A stretch of 64,000 nt of DNA from Epiperipatus broadwayi. Its lineage: Eukaryota; Onychophora; Udeonychophora; Euonychophora; Peripatidae. Position 1 is the first letter of the stretch, and every line of letters starts with the position of its first letter. A program made the position numbers and the translations under genes. Below, piece after piece: positions 34,171 to 46,835 of the stretch. The notes under the pieces are model-generated. The model saw only the letters and a list, made by a program, of their open reading frames with translations, had not been told where the DNA came from and made no database searches. The DNA lies in assembly GCA_028023455.1 (NCBI GenBank), contig JAQFVV010006208.1, forward strand, positions 9,590,963 through 9,654,962, in the 5' to 3' direction.

Positions 34171-34956
34171 GTTTTTTAAGTTGTTTTATCTCCGGATATA
34201 TTGTTGCAAGTGAAGGAATGACAATATTTTTAAGAATACTTTTAAAGAAAAAAAAAGTTTATTATTTTCTTATTGAAAAAAGACTACATTTGCGTTAAAA
34301 AGAATTGTAAGAATTTTGATTCGAGTCAATTAATTCATTGAAACATTCTAATAGATTATTTTTATATTTAATGACACAATCGTTGATATCTTATACATGT
34401 ATATAAATACTATTAACATTTTTTTCTTCCGATCTTTTTTTTTATATTTTATCTTCATTGTCTTATACTTTCAAAAACAAATTTATTTAAGTTAAGTTAA
34501 TATTTAAGTTTGAATTTATTACACATTTAGACCAAAGAAATACAGACTGAAAAGCATAAAACAAGCAAAAGTTTATAAGATAGCATGAAAAAACAAGGTT
34601 CATATTTGGGTTGATGTTTTGTCCAGAAAACATTTGTGATTTGATTGATATTTCAAAAATAATCATAGAAGCATGATTTCTCTAAAGTTCATTTTTTTTG
34701 CTCCCCCAATTCCAACATCTATTTATGCAAATGCAGCAGGGAAGATTAAAATGAGATGCTATTAGTAGGAAATATTAGTATCCATGTTTCAGTTTCATGA
34801 AGTGATGTAAGATATATTTTGTTGGTTATGATTGGCATTGTATCCAGGTTAGATGATCTATATTTTAGCTTATTTTTTAGATTTAGCGCATTGCTGATTG
34901 AGTGTTTTAAGGTTATGGTGTGTTTAGAATTGTTGATGTGTACATTTGTTCATTAG
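34171..34956. other. Intergenic DNA, no gene seen
   Basis: No recognisable coding or structural motif. Confidence 0.4.
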
Positions 34957-35432
34957 TATGAAAGATCATGTTTATTCTTGGTTAGCTTCTCCCCTTTTTG
35001 GGGACAGTTTAGTCAACAGTGACCCAATAAACGGTGAAGTTGCAGAAGAGCTTTATCTGAATGCAATGGAGGCCCAGGTTTGCACAGCTGTGAAGGAGTC
35101 AGCAGTGTGTATATCTCTATCCATTTCTTTGTTTAGGATCTGCCCAAAATGCTGTGGATGTTGTAACGGTCAGATTCATATGCTTCGTTAACATAGTGCA
35201 GAATTCGACCACCACACAGAACAGAAGCACCATAGGTAGCGAAGCTACCAGTAGTACTGAGTTCGAACATAGTTTATCGGTTCCACAATACACTCTACGA
35301 AACAATGCATCTGATGCTACATTAGTAAATATTTCTTTAGGCATGGAGTTCAGGGAGATGCAAGAGATTCAAGACTTTATTTTCGATTTAGCTATATATA
35401 AGATTAATATTAAACATTTATATTTTAACTGA
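34957..35432 (+). other. Coding-like segment(s), possible exons, unidentified
   Basis: Composition is richer in G/C than the flanks. Two open stretches follow plausible 3' splice signals. The first, after CATTAG (34951-34956), reads MKDHVYSWLASPLFG then LYLNAMEAQ. The second, after a pyrimidine-rich tract and TTTAG at 35136, is open for about 98 codons to a TGA at 35430 and reads SAQNAVDVVTVRF then TTTQNRSTIGSEATSSTEF. The two do not join in phase across the short gap, so they may be separate exons, one may be spurious, or this may be a relic of an unknown element. No family is recognised. Confidence 0.3.
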
Positions 35433-35989
35433 TCGAGGAGATATTATATTGAATGGGTGTCAAATAAATAAATATGTAACGGCAGACGTATAGCTTGAAA
35501 TTATTTATTTAGAATATTTTGTATTAAAATCATTTAACTAATAATATTTGGTTATATTTAAAATCTCAGTAGCAGGATTTTCCGATACTGTTATATTTTA
35601 AAAAGATACATTTATTTGGCTGACGTAATCTAGCTACCTGAATTCTTGAGCAAGTATTTCAAGAGCATGCCTTCGGGGATTTATATCTTTGCAATGCAAG
35701 AGTCTAAATTAGAATTTATAATAGTAGCTGTGGACATATATTTATTTATTTAAATAAGATATTTATAATTACTATGGACAGACATTTATTTGAGAGTGAA
35801 TTATGTCACTAATGCAGGGATGGAGTTATATATTGAACAATAAAGTTTATAGTAAGAAAACACGTGGTACGTCTAGAAAGGCTATATGAAGGTGGCAGTA
35901 TATTAAAACTGTGAAGCCGTGGATGAGTTTAGAACAACAGGCTGGCATTTGCCGTAGGCCCAAAAGGTAAAGTGTCACATAAGCATAAT

Positions 35990-36146
35990 CAGGGGCAAGT
36001 GGTTCATGCCACAATTACTTCCTGACTGCATGATGGTGTCAAACCCTATGGGAACATTTATTTTGTCCACTTGTGTAGGACGACTGGGATTAAGTAAATC
36101 CTGTAGAATCTGGAATATCCAAGGCTCGTAATGGGTCATCGCATCT
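35990..36146 (-). other. Coding-like segment, possible exon c, unidentified
   Basis: On the minus strand, after a TTTTAG acceptor (exon from 36146), the frame reads DAMTHYEPWIFQILQDLLN then PSRPTQVDKINVPIGFDTIM. If an exon at 36961-37138 ended in the GT of TTGTAATG, the two would join in phase. That phase agreement is the main support. I do not recognise the protein. Confidence 0.3.
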
Positions 36147-36955
36147 CTAAAACATAGCACATATATAATTCACAGAATATTCTGTTAAGATTTAATATAT
36201 TTTATAACTCGGCCCTACATCATCAACATTTAATAAAAAACATTTTGACTCTCAAAGAAATGCAATTAATGGAATTATTACTTAAAATTTAATAAAATAT
36301 AAAAGCAATAAGTAAGTTGAGTGGGTATTAATAACTAATATGTCAGCCATTTGCTAAGTAGTAGACCCCTGCATTTACAATAAATGAAGCACCAAATGCA
36401 TGTCGATTTAGATTAAATAAAAAAGTCATTTATAGAAATAAATATTAATTAGGATTTGCAGGACATGCATCCAATGTTTCAAGCAACCACGGATTTATAT
36501 TTAAAAAATTATGGAGATTTCCAAGCTGACCAGCCAACATGAGTATATAAAAGAAATATATTTATAGGTTGCTGGACAAGATGGCAACCATTTTGATAAA
36601 GATCTATATTTAAATTTGGTGAGGTCCTGTCGGAAATCTTATATGCATGCTATCATTAGATAATAAAAAAATGTAAAATTTGAAATACACACCCAAGAAA
36701 AGTTAGAATTAGGTAAGCTAGATTATTAAAGAAATCTACATAAGAAATTAATAATTAAATTCATATTTTTACAAATTATAGTTTTACAAGTTATATAGAG
36801 AATGAGCTATAGGTGTGATTAATATATTTAGAGTACTCTAGGCCTTGGGTACAGGTACCTGTTTTATACTAAGCTTTCAGATTCCGTGGTCAGTAGCAAA
36901 TTGTTCATGAGTTCACATAGTAGCAGGTCTTTTCAGCATTTAGGTGATTAATTCA

Positions 36956-37138
36956 TTACAACAGCGGCGGCAGCTTTCTGATTGTTTGGGCAGCAGATCC
37001 TCTTGGTTGATTTTGTGGAGGGCACATGTGGAGATTTGGCATATGATTGACCATCTCCAGGGGGAGAATAGTCTGTGTGCTTTCTACTCGAACATACTGT
37101 GGTGGGTAAATTAATTTAATATTTCTGGAGCCTCTCAA
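36956..37138 (-). other. Coding-like segment, possible exon b, unidentified
   Basis: The minus frame reads RNIKLIYPPQYVRVESTQTI then MVNHMPNLHMCPPQNQP then RGSAAQTIRKLPPLL. It is preceded by a possible acceptor (CTCTCGATCAG) and followed by GTAATG. The local composition and lack of low complexity suggest real coding origin, either host or mobile. Function is unknown. Confidence 0.3.
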
Positions 37139-37928
37139 CTGATCGAGAGCACAGCTAAAGTCTAACTAAACAGTTCTGAGAAAATTCAAAATGTCCTCTT
37201 TTTTTGATCTTATCTTTTTCACTTTTGTTCTATTTTATTTTTAATCCACTCATTTGCCCCGAGGAAAATCAATGCATTTTATCAGTTTAATTTATCTAGA
37301 AAGCTGCATTTCTATTGTTTAGGTTTATTTTTACTTTTTTTATATATATTTTTGTAATTAAAACTTTTAGGAATGTTTCTTTTTAATTAATCTATTATCT
37401 TTCATCGACCGTTACTTGCAAAATTTCAAGTACAAAGGGAAATATACAATTAATTTTGCTTTTATTTAAATTACAATCAAATTTATAAAATTATTATTAA
37501 ATACGAAATTTAAACATAGCAATAAAATAACGAACTTTATAATTTAAAATAAATAGTTACTAAAGTTATATAAAATTATATAACTAAAAGAGAAATCTAA
37601 ACTATATCATTTATTTTTATTTATTGCTTTAAATTTGTTATCAAACGTGTGTGTTTATGGTGAATTTTACATATATTTATACATTTTTAATATTGCTACA
37701 CACAATTCGATACCAAAAAGTTTAAATTTGGGTAGGATAGGGTTGTGGGTGAGAGACGATAGAAAAAGGTGAAACTTAAGATTCGAATGTGAATCTTACT
37801 GTTTCAATATATTATTCAGGGTCTCTGCCTAGAACACCATCTTGCAGCACAATGCCAGATGGAGAAGTTAATTGTGGATGAAAGCTGGATTTCGTAGAAT
37901 ACATCTTTTTCAATTGCTGTTTTGAGGT

Positions 37929-38138
37929 TCATTTTGCTGAAATTGAGTTCTTAAATTGTTTAAAGTGCATTTGAAGAAGAAGTGATCGGTACTCTTCCTG
38001 TCTAAGGCACAGATTATAGTTAGGATCAATATCCTGTTCCCTTTTATAGTGCAGGAAGGCATTTGTTGGGAGGGCACACAGGCTCGATTTTAACAGGAAG
38101 TCTACGATTTTTGGTGGTAACTTCCAGAAATTGGTCAT
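37929..38138 (-). other. Coding-like segment, possible upstream exon, unidentified
   Basis: A 69-residue minus frame reads WKLPPKIVDFLLKSSLCAL then LRQEEYRSLLLQMHFKQF. Composition again exceeds the local background in G/C. Good splice signals are not obvious on the upstream side. Its relation to the segments at 36-37 kb is only positional. Confidence 0.25.
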
Positions 38139-38159
38139 CCTTATTATTCGAGGGATGTT

Positions 38160-39060
38160 GATTGAAAGGTATATTTATTTTGCTTTATCTTCACATTATT
38201 AAATGTAACCAATATTTAAAATGTTTATTATCATTTTGGAGTTCAATATTATCCTCATATATTGAAGCTGGAAATATAGTACACATATTTCTGCTTCACC
38301 TAGTGCCAATGTCATCAGCACTAGTCTGGGTTTGAACCCAATCATTATTAACTGACACCCATCTCATATGAGGTGGTGGTATATTTATAATTGTTATAAC
38401 CTTTTGATTAATTTGTATTTTATGATTAACTAACCTTTTATAATAGTTTATTTATTTATATTTGTAAAAATGTATATTGCGTTTATTTTCTTAAATTAAA
38501 TTGAATCTTAGATATCTATAAAATGTTACAAATATTTCAAATTCTTTATTAAAGTTCATTTTCTTCAATTAATTAGTGGGTAACATTTTATATTTATCTT
38601 TTAATCAATGTACACTTGAGAATCAATTATTTAAACAATGTAATATTTCAATTATATTTTGTAAATTTCTATTTAAGTTTATGGAAAATATGTTTAAAAG
38701 TCATTGTACCAAATTCCTAAAATTTTTCAGAATAAAATCTACATTTTTGTTAATCTAAACCTTAATTAAACAGATTTTGTTAGTACAATGACTGATAAAC
38801 TTAATATGCTTGTTGTTGTTTTTTAATTAGCAAATCAACCCTTGGGCATGTAGGATTCTAATTTCCCTCCAAAGCTGGCACATACCACAGAGAAGCATTT
38901 AGAGCAATTACAATTGGTGGTCAGTATAGATTAAATCCTGTAGATAAGACCAGAAGATATAAATAGTGGAAAATTTGATTGAAGAAAGTTATTACTGAGT
39001 TTACTGAAGAGAAGTGAGGAATACATATATATATATCGTGCCTAAAGAAATGACAGGGTG
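38160..39060. other. Intergenic DNA, no gene seen
   Basis: No motif-bearing frame. The right end may contain the decayed upstream part of the ORF1 remnant at 39.06 kb. Confidence 0.4.
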
Positions 39061-39063
39061 AAA

Positions 39064-39197
39064 AGATCGGTCGTTTGCTTCTCAGAGGTCTGTTCCACCA
39101 GCCCATTCATGCCTTTGCAGTGCTTTAAACATCTAGCCAGAGACTGTCTGTGTCGAGGAAGCCTGAAATGATCTGACTGTATTAACTGCCTCTATTA
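39064..39197 (+). pseudogene. Non-LTR ORF1 zinc-knuckle remnant
   Basis: The plus frame reads STSPFMPLQCFKHLARDC then LCRGSLK, a stop, then SDCINC. This matches the order of the CCHC zinc-knuckle block at the end of ORF1 (gag-like) proteins in Jockey/CR1-type non-LTR elements: a P-x-P-L-x-C-F-K lead, H-x-A-x-x-C, then a second C-x-x-C block. The second cysteine of knuckle 1 is deleted and one in-frame stop is present. It is short and decayed. Confidence 0.55.
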
Positions 39198-39209
39198 ACT
39201 GATTGATTC

Positions 39210-41170
39210 TGAGGTAACATCCAATTTGCAGCAAGCCATTGATTGATTTTATTTGTTTTCAAAATCTATATTAATTTATATTTTATATATTTGTGTAATG
39301 TTTATACAGCTTGGTTTTAAAATGCATCTTTTAAATTTATTTAAGTTAAAATATCAATTCTTATAAAACTACATTATTTTGATGCGGCAAATTAAATTAA
39401 TTTTGTCGGTTTGTTTAGATTATTTGACTGCAAAATTCAATGAGCTATTAGCTTTAAATCCTCCCCCTGTTATTTTTCTTTTAATTTAAAAATCATTACA
39501 AGAAGTCTTACTTCCTGTAAATTAACTAATCGAAAGCTTGTTTGGTTTTGTCTGTTATATATATATATATTTATTTTGAATGATTTATTTTAAAAATATC
39601 TTACTGTTACCTTCAATTTAAATAGCCCTGTAATTATTTCTGAAAGAATAAATAATTTTCGTGAATCAATTGAGTAAAAATATCATAGAATTTTATCAGT
39701 ATATATATTTCATACATATATTTTTATTTGTCAGAAAATATTAAAAGTATGATTTACAATTTATTAGTTTGATATTTAATGCCCGTCTGTGTTAATGAAA
39801 GACAAGTCCTATTTTGTAATCTTCCGTGTGAGTGGGAAAGCAATTTTATATTTAGTTTTAATTCTTGCCGTAATATAATTTACTATTCCTTCATTAATGA
39901 CCTAATGTTTCTAGGACTTTACATTATGTCAGGGAGCAAATGATTTGAATCAGGATTCATTATTTTGTTAGTGATACATTATTTTATGTATTTACGTCGA
40001 GGACATTGTGTATTTATAGTTACCACCATTTCTTTATTATGGCTATTCTTGCTTTGCTACAAACTTCTTAGGACCTTCGGAATCTGACCAGTCCAATCTC
40101 TCACTCTCCCCCAAAGTAGACATGGTTCATACCAGGGGATTTTTCGAGCATTGTCATTAAGATGTATATACACATCGAAATATTATCATGATTATTTAGA
40201 GACATGCTTTAGCTGGAGGGCTAGCATTTCTCTTATCTCCTGTACATATTAGGAACTTCTTTAGCAAAGCCACCCAGAGGTTCATAGCAAACCTCATTTC
40301 TTTTGTTGTAATTTGCAATAGCATACTGCCCTCCTCCTCATCATCATTTTATAGCTTTATGTAGCAATCCTGCAATGCTCTCTGCCATGATGGCACGTCC
40401 TTCACAAACAAATAATTAATTAATTAAATTTGACTGTACAATTGTCAATTATTTATTTAAGAATTATTTTGCTTCCCACACTCATTATATACAAATGATT
40501 ATAAATGTAATAATGTTTTAAATGTACACTTTCATATCTTTTAATATATGTAAAGAGATTTATTTATCTTGAACAGGGCTAATAATATTTTATTGCTAAT
40601 TGGTTTTGGCCGACCAATTAACAAACTTTTATATTGTTTGTCAAAGCTGCATCAAAACAAATTAAATAATAAAATAGCCAAGTTGTATAAACAAAGACTC
40701 GACTTATTTTGTACTAAATTCTTTAATAAATTCCTCTAATATTGTTATTTAAATAAGCTTAGTTTGTCATCACTCCCAATCTCTAAGGTTCATTACTCTA
40801 TTTGTTTAAATATTTTTTTGATTTAAATTCTATTCTTTATAATATTGCCAGAAAGAATTATCATTATTATGGTTCGAACCATTACTAATCAACCAAATCA
40901 TATCTGTACCACTCTGCAATTGTCAGAATCCACTAAATCATTGGTTTTCCATATAAACCCCCTTTTTCTTTTGAGTCTCTATGTGAACCATGACCTCCAG
41001 CTGGGACGGAATAAAAACCAAGCACTGCTAGTGTCATCACAAACGTTATCCATTAGTCAGAGAGGCAGTAGTTTAGGCAAATAGGTTAGGATTCATCCTT
41101 GCCCTGACATATGTATCTTGTACATGGTTGGATTCAAGGTACTTTTGCTTGGATTATTGGTCTTGTTGAA
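39210..41170. other. Intergenic DNA, unresolved
   Basis: A moderately G/C-richer patch at about 40030-40400 shows no motif in any frame. An open frame of 79 residues at 40845-41084 lacks similarity that I can recognise. Confidence 0.35.
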
Positions 41171-41179
41171 TGAATACAC

Positions 41180-41960
41180 GATTTTGACCGGCACAATATA
41201 TCAATTCTTTTAAATAATTTACAATCATCAGCAAAAAAAATATCATGCTTTCTTTGAATGTTTTAACCAATATCGTGCATAAAGACATTAAAAAGTAGTG
41301 AAGCCAATACTTACACCTTGTAGTACTACTATCATATTTTTGAGAAAAAAACTACATTCAGTTTTGTTTATACATACAAAAGAGACTCTATTAATCAGAT
41401 AATTTTTAAATCATGCAACTAAATGACTAAGTCCTAGTATTTCAAGCTTATAAACTAACCTATCATAAGACACTATCAAATGTCTGTGACATATCAAAAT
41501 GGAAACTACTTATATAATGCTGGTGCAATATGACCACATATCACCATTAAATTAGTATCAACAGGTATCAAGCAATGGTGGTCGAGAGGTCAGTGACAGC
41601 TGCTTTACAAGCAGTTGTCCCAGGTTAGCGGGTTCGCTTCCCGGCTGATGCTATGACATGAGAAAACAAAATTAGTATCAACAGATTTACCTGGTAGAAT
41701 CTTATGTGAAAAATCAGGCAATACTTTAATCACATCTGATATAATATTATTAGGTCTCTCATAATAGAAATAGGTCTATAGTTGTCAGAATCACATTTAT
41801 CCCCTTTTTGTATATAGGTACAATTTTAGCTATTTTAAAAATATCAGAAAGGGGCTGCCAAACAGGACAATCTTTAATAATAAAGTGAGAAATCTTATCA
41901 CAACCAATAAAATATTTTGACTTTAAGTCTGAGAATTGCACTAATTACTTCAGTAATTAG
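41180..41960 (-). pseudogene. Non-LTR reverse transcriptase remnant, interrupted by a SINE
   Basis: Read on the minus strand, the RT blocks appear in correct order. IFKIAKIVPIYKKG is followed by a NYRPIS-like block near 41760-41790, FDMSQTFDSVL near 41470-41503 (the motif A region, usually DFSKAFD), a QGVSIGF-like block near 41340, and FADDCKLFKRID near 41225 (motif C). Several stops and frame changes separate them. Part of the region after NYRPIS is missing. The SINE at 41565-41668 is inserted between the NYRPIS and motif A blocks. The clade is uncertain. Confidence 0.8.
41565..41668 (+). mobile_element. tRNA-derived SINE, copy 4, with exact 16-bp TSD
   Basis: The 104-bp insert is bounded by AAATTAGTATCAACAG at 41549-41564 and 41669-41684. 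The body has an A-box-like GGTCGAGAGGTCAG, a TTACAAGCAG anticodon-arm-like stretch, a B-box-like GGTTCGCTTCC (41631-41641), GATGCTATGACA and an A-rich tail. This is the cleanest SINE in the window and defines the full element length. Confidence 0.9.
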
Positions 41961-42767
41961 TATTTTATTAACATCTATATTATTTTAATGCGCAAATACG
42001 CGCACAACAGCCGAGCTTCATCGGAATTAAATAACAATATATTATAAACTCAAAATAATTATAATATCTAAAGAATAATGCCCAAGCGCTTTCAAGAGAA
42101 CTTAGCTCTCATAATCATGGGCAACAAAGAATAAGCATAGCGTGATAGTATATGCTAAAATATGCTGCTATATGTAAATTAGTTGAAAATAAATGCGTCA
42201 GCTCTAAATGATCCATTTCTTAGAGATTTTGTAACATGCATCTTTCCTATTCATAGCCTTATCATCAATAGCAATAAAACATGCTTCTTTAACTTTTCTC
42301 TTAATGTCATTTCTCTCCCTGCAAACTATTCTTGCATTTTTAGGTTCACATGCATGACCAGCTGATTTCTGATGTATTGCAAATATTGAGTTGCAATTTG
42401 GGTCTACTTGGGCCTTATTGTAAGAATATCTGTGCTGGGATAGTCTTGTAGAAAGAGTTGCTTTTTAACATCTATATTGTAACAATGTACATTATCAAAC
42501 ATAACATCAGACAAATCAGTAAAATAAATAAATATTTAAATAGTAATACACTTACAAACTTGAGCAATGACTTCTTATTAAAGTTAAATAAGAGTGAAAG
42601 TTTTTCAAAGGGATGCCATGAGAGAAGTTTCTACGACTTTCAGAGATTTTTTTTTTTTTACCATTTAATGGACAAAAAAAAATTACCAGGGCCAATAATC
42701 ATTTGTGTAGTGCAGCCAGGAAATGATGAAACTCCAGACACTACTCATTACTTGTGCGAATTGTAAA

Positions 42768-43085
42768 GATGTAAATTTCCAAAGATTTTGGGGTGAAGAA
42801 TGGCAAGGACAATTCTTACAATAGGTGTATCAAGCAAAATATAAGGCAACTGTAAGAGAAAATTTATTTCAACTCTATCTGAGATGGGGAGAAAAATTAA
42901 GAACACTAACTCCTTTTCCCCTATCAGAAAATCATATTATTCATATTATAAGACACAATTTATCCACTAATATTCAACAAATTATGTTCTCCAACAATCA
43001 TATGGTATTGAAAAAGTATCTGATTTATTAAGTGCAGTAGGTATGGAAATTCCACAATCAGAATTAGAAGTTGTAATTAATAATT
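42768..43085 (+). pseudogene. LTR-retrotransposon gag remnant
   Basis: The plus-strand frame reads DVNFQRFWGEEWQGQF, a stop, then ENLFQLYLRWGEKLRTLTP, then SENHIIHIIRHNLSTNIQQI. After one frameshift it continues KVSDLLSAVGMEIPQSELE. The layout (W..F aromatic lead, E.....L.Y...L, then an I...L...I/V pattern) is typical of gag capsid domains of LTR retrotransposons. A possible degenerate CCHC knuckle at about 44310-44350 lies beyond the nested family C repeats. Protease, RT and LTRs were not found. Confidence 0.6.
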
Positions 43086-44080
43086 TATTAAGCGCATACT
43101 CATTACCTAAATAATATATATTAAGGCTATAACCTTAATACTATGCACCTATATGTGACAGTATGGACCTTTACAAATCTTAACACAAGATGAATGACTT
43201 TAAAAGACGAGCAGCCACTCTTATCTTCAACCTACTTTTTAATTATATAGGCGAATCTAAAGCATTTTGATTTGAGAGCGTGAAGCTATTAAATACTTCA
43301 CTGATTAATTCCACAATTTCTATACAAGCTAATGTATGTGAAATCTTTTGATTTACAGCTAGTCAGTGTGAAGCTCTTATAATTATAAATCTTTTAAGAT
43401 AATTTAAAGTTGAAATTAATAATTTGTTAAGCGCATACTCATTATGTAAGTAATATATATTAAGGCTATAACCTTAAGACTATGTGCCTAAAATGTGACA
43501 CTAGGGATCTCTACAAATCTAAACACAAGATTAACAACTTTAAAAGACAACAACTTTAAAAGACAAGAGAGGCCACTCTTATCTTCGACCTAATTTCTAA
43601 ATATATAGGTGAATCTAAAGCATTTTGATTTGAGAGTGTGAAGCTATTAACTACTCACTGATTAAGTCCACAATTTCTATACAAGCTAATATAATGAAAT
43701 CTTTTGATTTACAGCGAGTCAGTGTGAAGCTCTTATAATTAGAAATCTTAAGACATTTTACATAATGAGTATGCACTTAACAAATTATTAATTACAACTT
43801 TAAATTGTCTTACATGATTTCTAATTATAAGAGCTTCACATACTGACTCACTGTAAATCAAAAGATTTCACGTATGTTAGCTTGTATAGAAATTGTGGAT
43901 TTAATCAGTGAAGTATTTAATAGCTTCACACTCTCAAATCAAAATGCTTTAGATTTACCTATATAATTAGAAAGTAGGTCAAAGATAAGAGGCCACTCTT
44001 ATCTTTTAATGTCATTAATCTTGTGTTAAGATTTGTAGAGGTCCCTGCTGTCACATCTAGCCACATAGTCTTACCCAGAA
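43060..44080. mobile_element. Family C array: two direct units and one inverted
   Basis: Direct units share TAAGCGCATACTCATTA at 43089 and 43428 (339-bp period). From about 43757 a third copy runs inverted, ending AGAGGTCCCTGCTGTCAC. Shared landmarks are AAGGCTATAACCTTAA, CCACTCTTATCTTC, a TCTAAAGCATTTTGATTTGAGAG block and CACTGATTAA. The array adjoins the gag remnant. No protein is encoded. Confidence 0.8.
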
Positions 44081-46500
44081 ATAGGCAAAAATATGAGGTA
44101 TCATGAAACTCACTGTATGAAAATATGCATCATCTGTATTACTGATCTAGATTTAGATGGCTCTGCTCAACAAAAATATAATTTAGGCATCAACATACTA
44201 AAATTAGGTCTACTTTCCAATCACCAGAGATAAAATGCTCACAGATAAAATTTATTGTCACATGGAGGTGAAACAACGTTGAGAAAGTGACCAATAAGCA
44301 GAGATACAAAACTTATATAATTGTTGAAACTATAAGAAAAGAGCAAAAGAATAATATACTGTACTGTCTGCCTTCTTTCTTTGTAAACAAAAATGATGAA
44401 AATCTATTCTTTTAGATTTATTTATTTATATCCCTTTTGTTTGGTCTATATCACTATCTTTGAAGGCTCCTGGACGTTCAGGTAGAGATAATAATATCCC
44501 TGGTAGCAAGCTACCAATAATTCCAAACCTCTATTACTAAATTATAACACTGGTCATCCAAGCACTTTATTTTTAAGGAAAAACTTTTGTGCACCAATTA
44601 ATTACTATGTAACTAACATGCTTGCTCAACCAGCTACGAATTTAGTACCTGACCTCCAATCAGCTAGCTCATCAGACTCTAACTATTCCAATTCTCCACC
44701 TACAAATATGAATCTCTATTTTAGATATTTATATCACAAATATTTGATTAACAGAATACTTATGCATTATTTAATTCTTCTGCATAAATCCCTCCTAACT
44801 TTTAACATTACCTCAAAATTCTACCTAACAATAATTAAAATATTTTATATCCAGTTTTCTTTCTTTAAATGCTCACTCTTGCCTTATAATATAAATGCAT
44901 ACACACATTCTACTAAAGAATACATTTTAATGTTTCAAATCACATGCATATACATTTAAATAATAAATAAAAGAAACACGATTTAATCATGTGACATACA
45001 CACAATTAATGAGATATTTGATCAAAGTCTTATTACGAAAGCTAATGCATGTAGTTATATCATGGAAATTAATAATTCTATACTTGATTAAATCTAACTT
45101 ATAGTTCTTGAAATGTTTAAAAGTTTCTCTCACTTATTTATGGCTATGAATCAAGATTTTGAAGACAAAAAAAGAATGATTTACCTAGGATTTGAACACT
45201 TCATACACGAATAAGGCAACGTAGCTTTCTGCTGATTCTTCTGATTCCAGCTGGCTGGTGTTGATTTCTCGTAGGCCTTTTGTATTTTATTTTATGATAT
45301 GCAGGTGAATTACTTGTGGATCTTGGCATAGACACTCCAATGATTCCCAGTTTTCACATGAACATGATTTCTCCCTCAGTTCAGGCTGACCATATGATCT
45401 GATGGGTACAGCCATGCATTCTATATGATAGGATGTTCATTCTTAGTTATTTCAATATTTTTTGGATCAAATTTTGATGAATTCTGATTAATTATTAATT
45501 AATGACTTTTTAATGAAAGATTTTTTTATAATAATTTGAAATATCCCTTATATAGACAGTGTTCCTAATCTGAGGATCGATCAAGCATATATATATATAT
45601 ATTGAGAAAGTTACTCTTCTATCTTCAGTTATAATTTATATTTAAAAGTAATTGGCAATCATAAATTGAATTCGGGTTTCACAAGTTAAATGTATATTTT
45701 TCATTAAATTTTGCTTTTTATTACAAGCACATACATTGATAAAGATCTGTGCTTAGAATAAAACTTAGTCAATTCTAATTTAGTTAAAAGATCAAGAAAC
45801 TAATTTATTCTGACTAAATAAATTTGTTTTAAAAAATTAGATTATAGATACAAAGTGTAATTAAACATTAATTAAGAAAATGTTGATCAAATAGCTTATT
45901 TATTTATGAATTAAATTTTTTAGAAAACTGGTTCCTTTTAAACTTTGCTTCATATTTTGGAAATATTTTAAAATGTCAATTAAACATATTTTTAGAGATT
46001 ACAATGACTAAGTGTTATCTATAAACATGTTGGTTACAGATCTAAAGAATTTTGAAAATATGGGTAATTAAAATAATTCATTATACTAACCTGTGTATTA
46101 TTATTAAAAGTTGAATGTACATAGGAACATATATAAAATTTTATTTTATTAAATTTATTTAATAATTTTAACCTAAATGATAAAAATAATCTGGCATATA
46201 GCTGTAAGTAAAATGCCATTATCACAAATTTTCACACAAATACTTTCTCGTGTGTGTGTGTGTATATATATATTATGAAACATTTTTGGAATAATGGTGT
46301 TTAGTAAAAGAAAATATATTTACTAATGTTTTGATAAGAGGATACTTATCCTCAAGTGAGTGAAAAAAATATCAAAATGTCAGTAAATTTATTTTATTAC
46401 ATGGTTAATCCCAAAAACATGTTTCATAAAAGATCTTTTACCTGTTAAAACAATCGTTTCAATATATAAATATATATCAAAAGATTTTCAATGCATACCT
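44081..46500. other. Intergenic DNA, possible retroelement debris
   Basis: Open frames near 44618-44959 and a G/C-richer patch at 45190-45440 (minus reads PELREKSCSCENWESLEC) show no firm homology. They could belong to the same decayed retroelement as the gag remnant. AT and GT microsatellites occur near 45587 and 46249. Confidence 0.35.
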
Positions 46501-46505
46501 CTATC

Positions 46506-46692
46506 TGAAATAAATATCAAATCATCACAAATGTTAAGAAATTTTCAGCTATGCGCTCTGTGAATAAATATTTAGAGCCTTCATCTCAAACCAGCTAATT
46601 AAAAAAGATACTGTTTTGAGATACAGATTCTAAACATTTATTCACATAAGTCATAGCTGAAAATTTCTTAATGTATGAGGTGATTTGATACC
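46506..46692. repeat. Foldback repeat with about 80-bp arms
   Basis: The left arm (ATCAAATCATCACAAATG, GAAATTTTCAGCTATG) is inverted in the right arm (CATAGCTGAAAATTTC, GGTGATTTGATAC). The loop is about 24 bp. An AT repeat follows at 46697-46716. Confidence 0.75.
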
Positions 46693-46717
46693 TAATATAT
46701 ATATATATATATATATG

Positions 46718-46835
46718 GGACTTGAACACAGACTTGCAAACTCACTTCAGCTATCCAATCTATCTCATATAACCAATACACATGACTACACACATGCTTA
46801 ACAGATAAATGACCTCCAATATATGAAAAATATAT
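46718..46835 (-). mobile_element. Family B partial copy
   Basis: Contains the tRNA-like end of family B (minus strand GAGTTCAAGTCCC-like, CAGCTATCCAATCTATC) but lacks the ribozyme core; only CCTCCAATATATG remains near where stem I would begin. Confidence 0.55.

Noticed and set aside
43060-44080. CACTGATTAAG in family C as a hammerhead first strand
   Set aside because: G8 would be U, and no GAAA lies at a suitable distance with a closable stem II.
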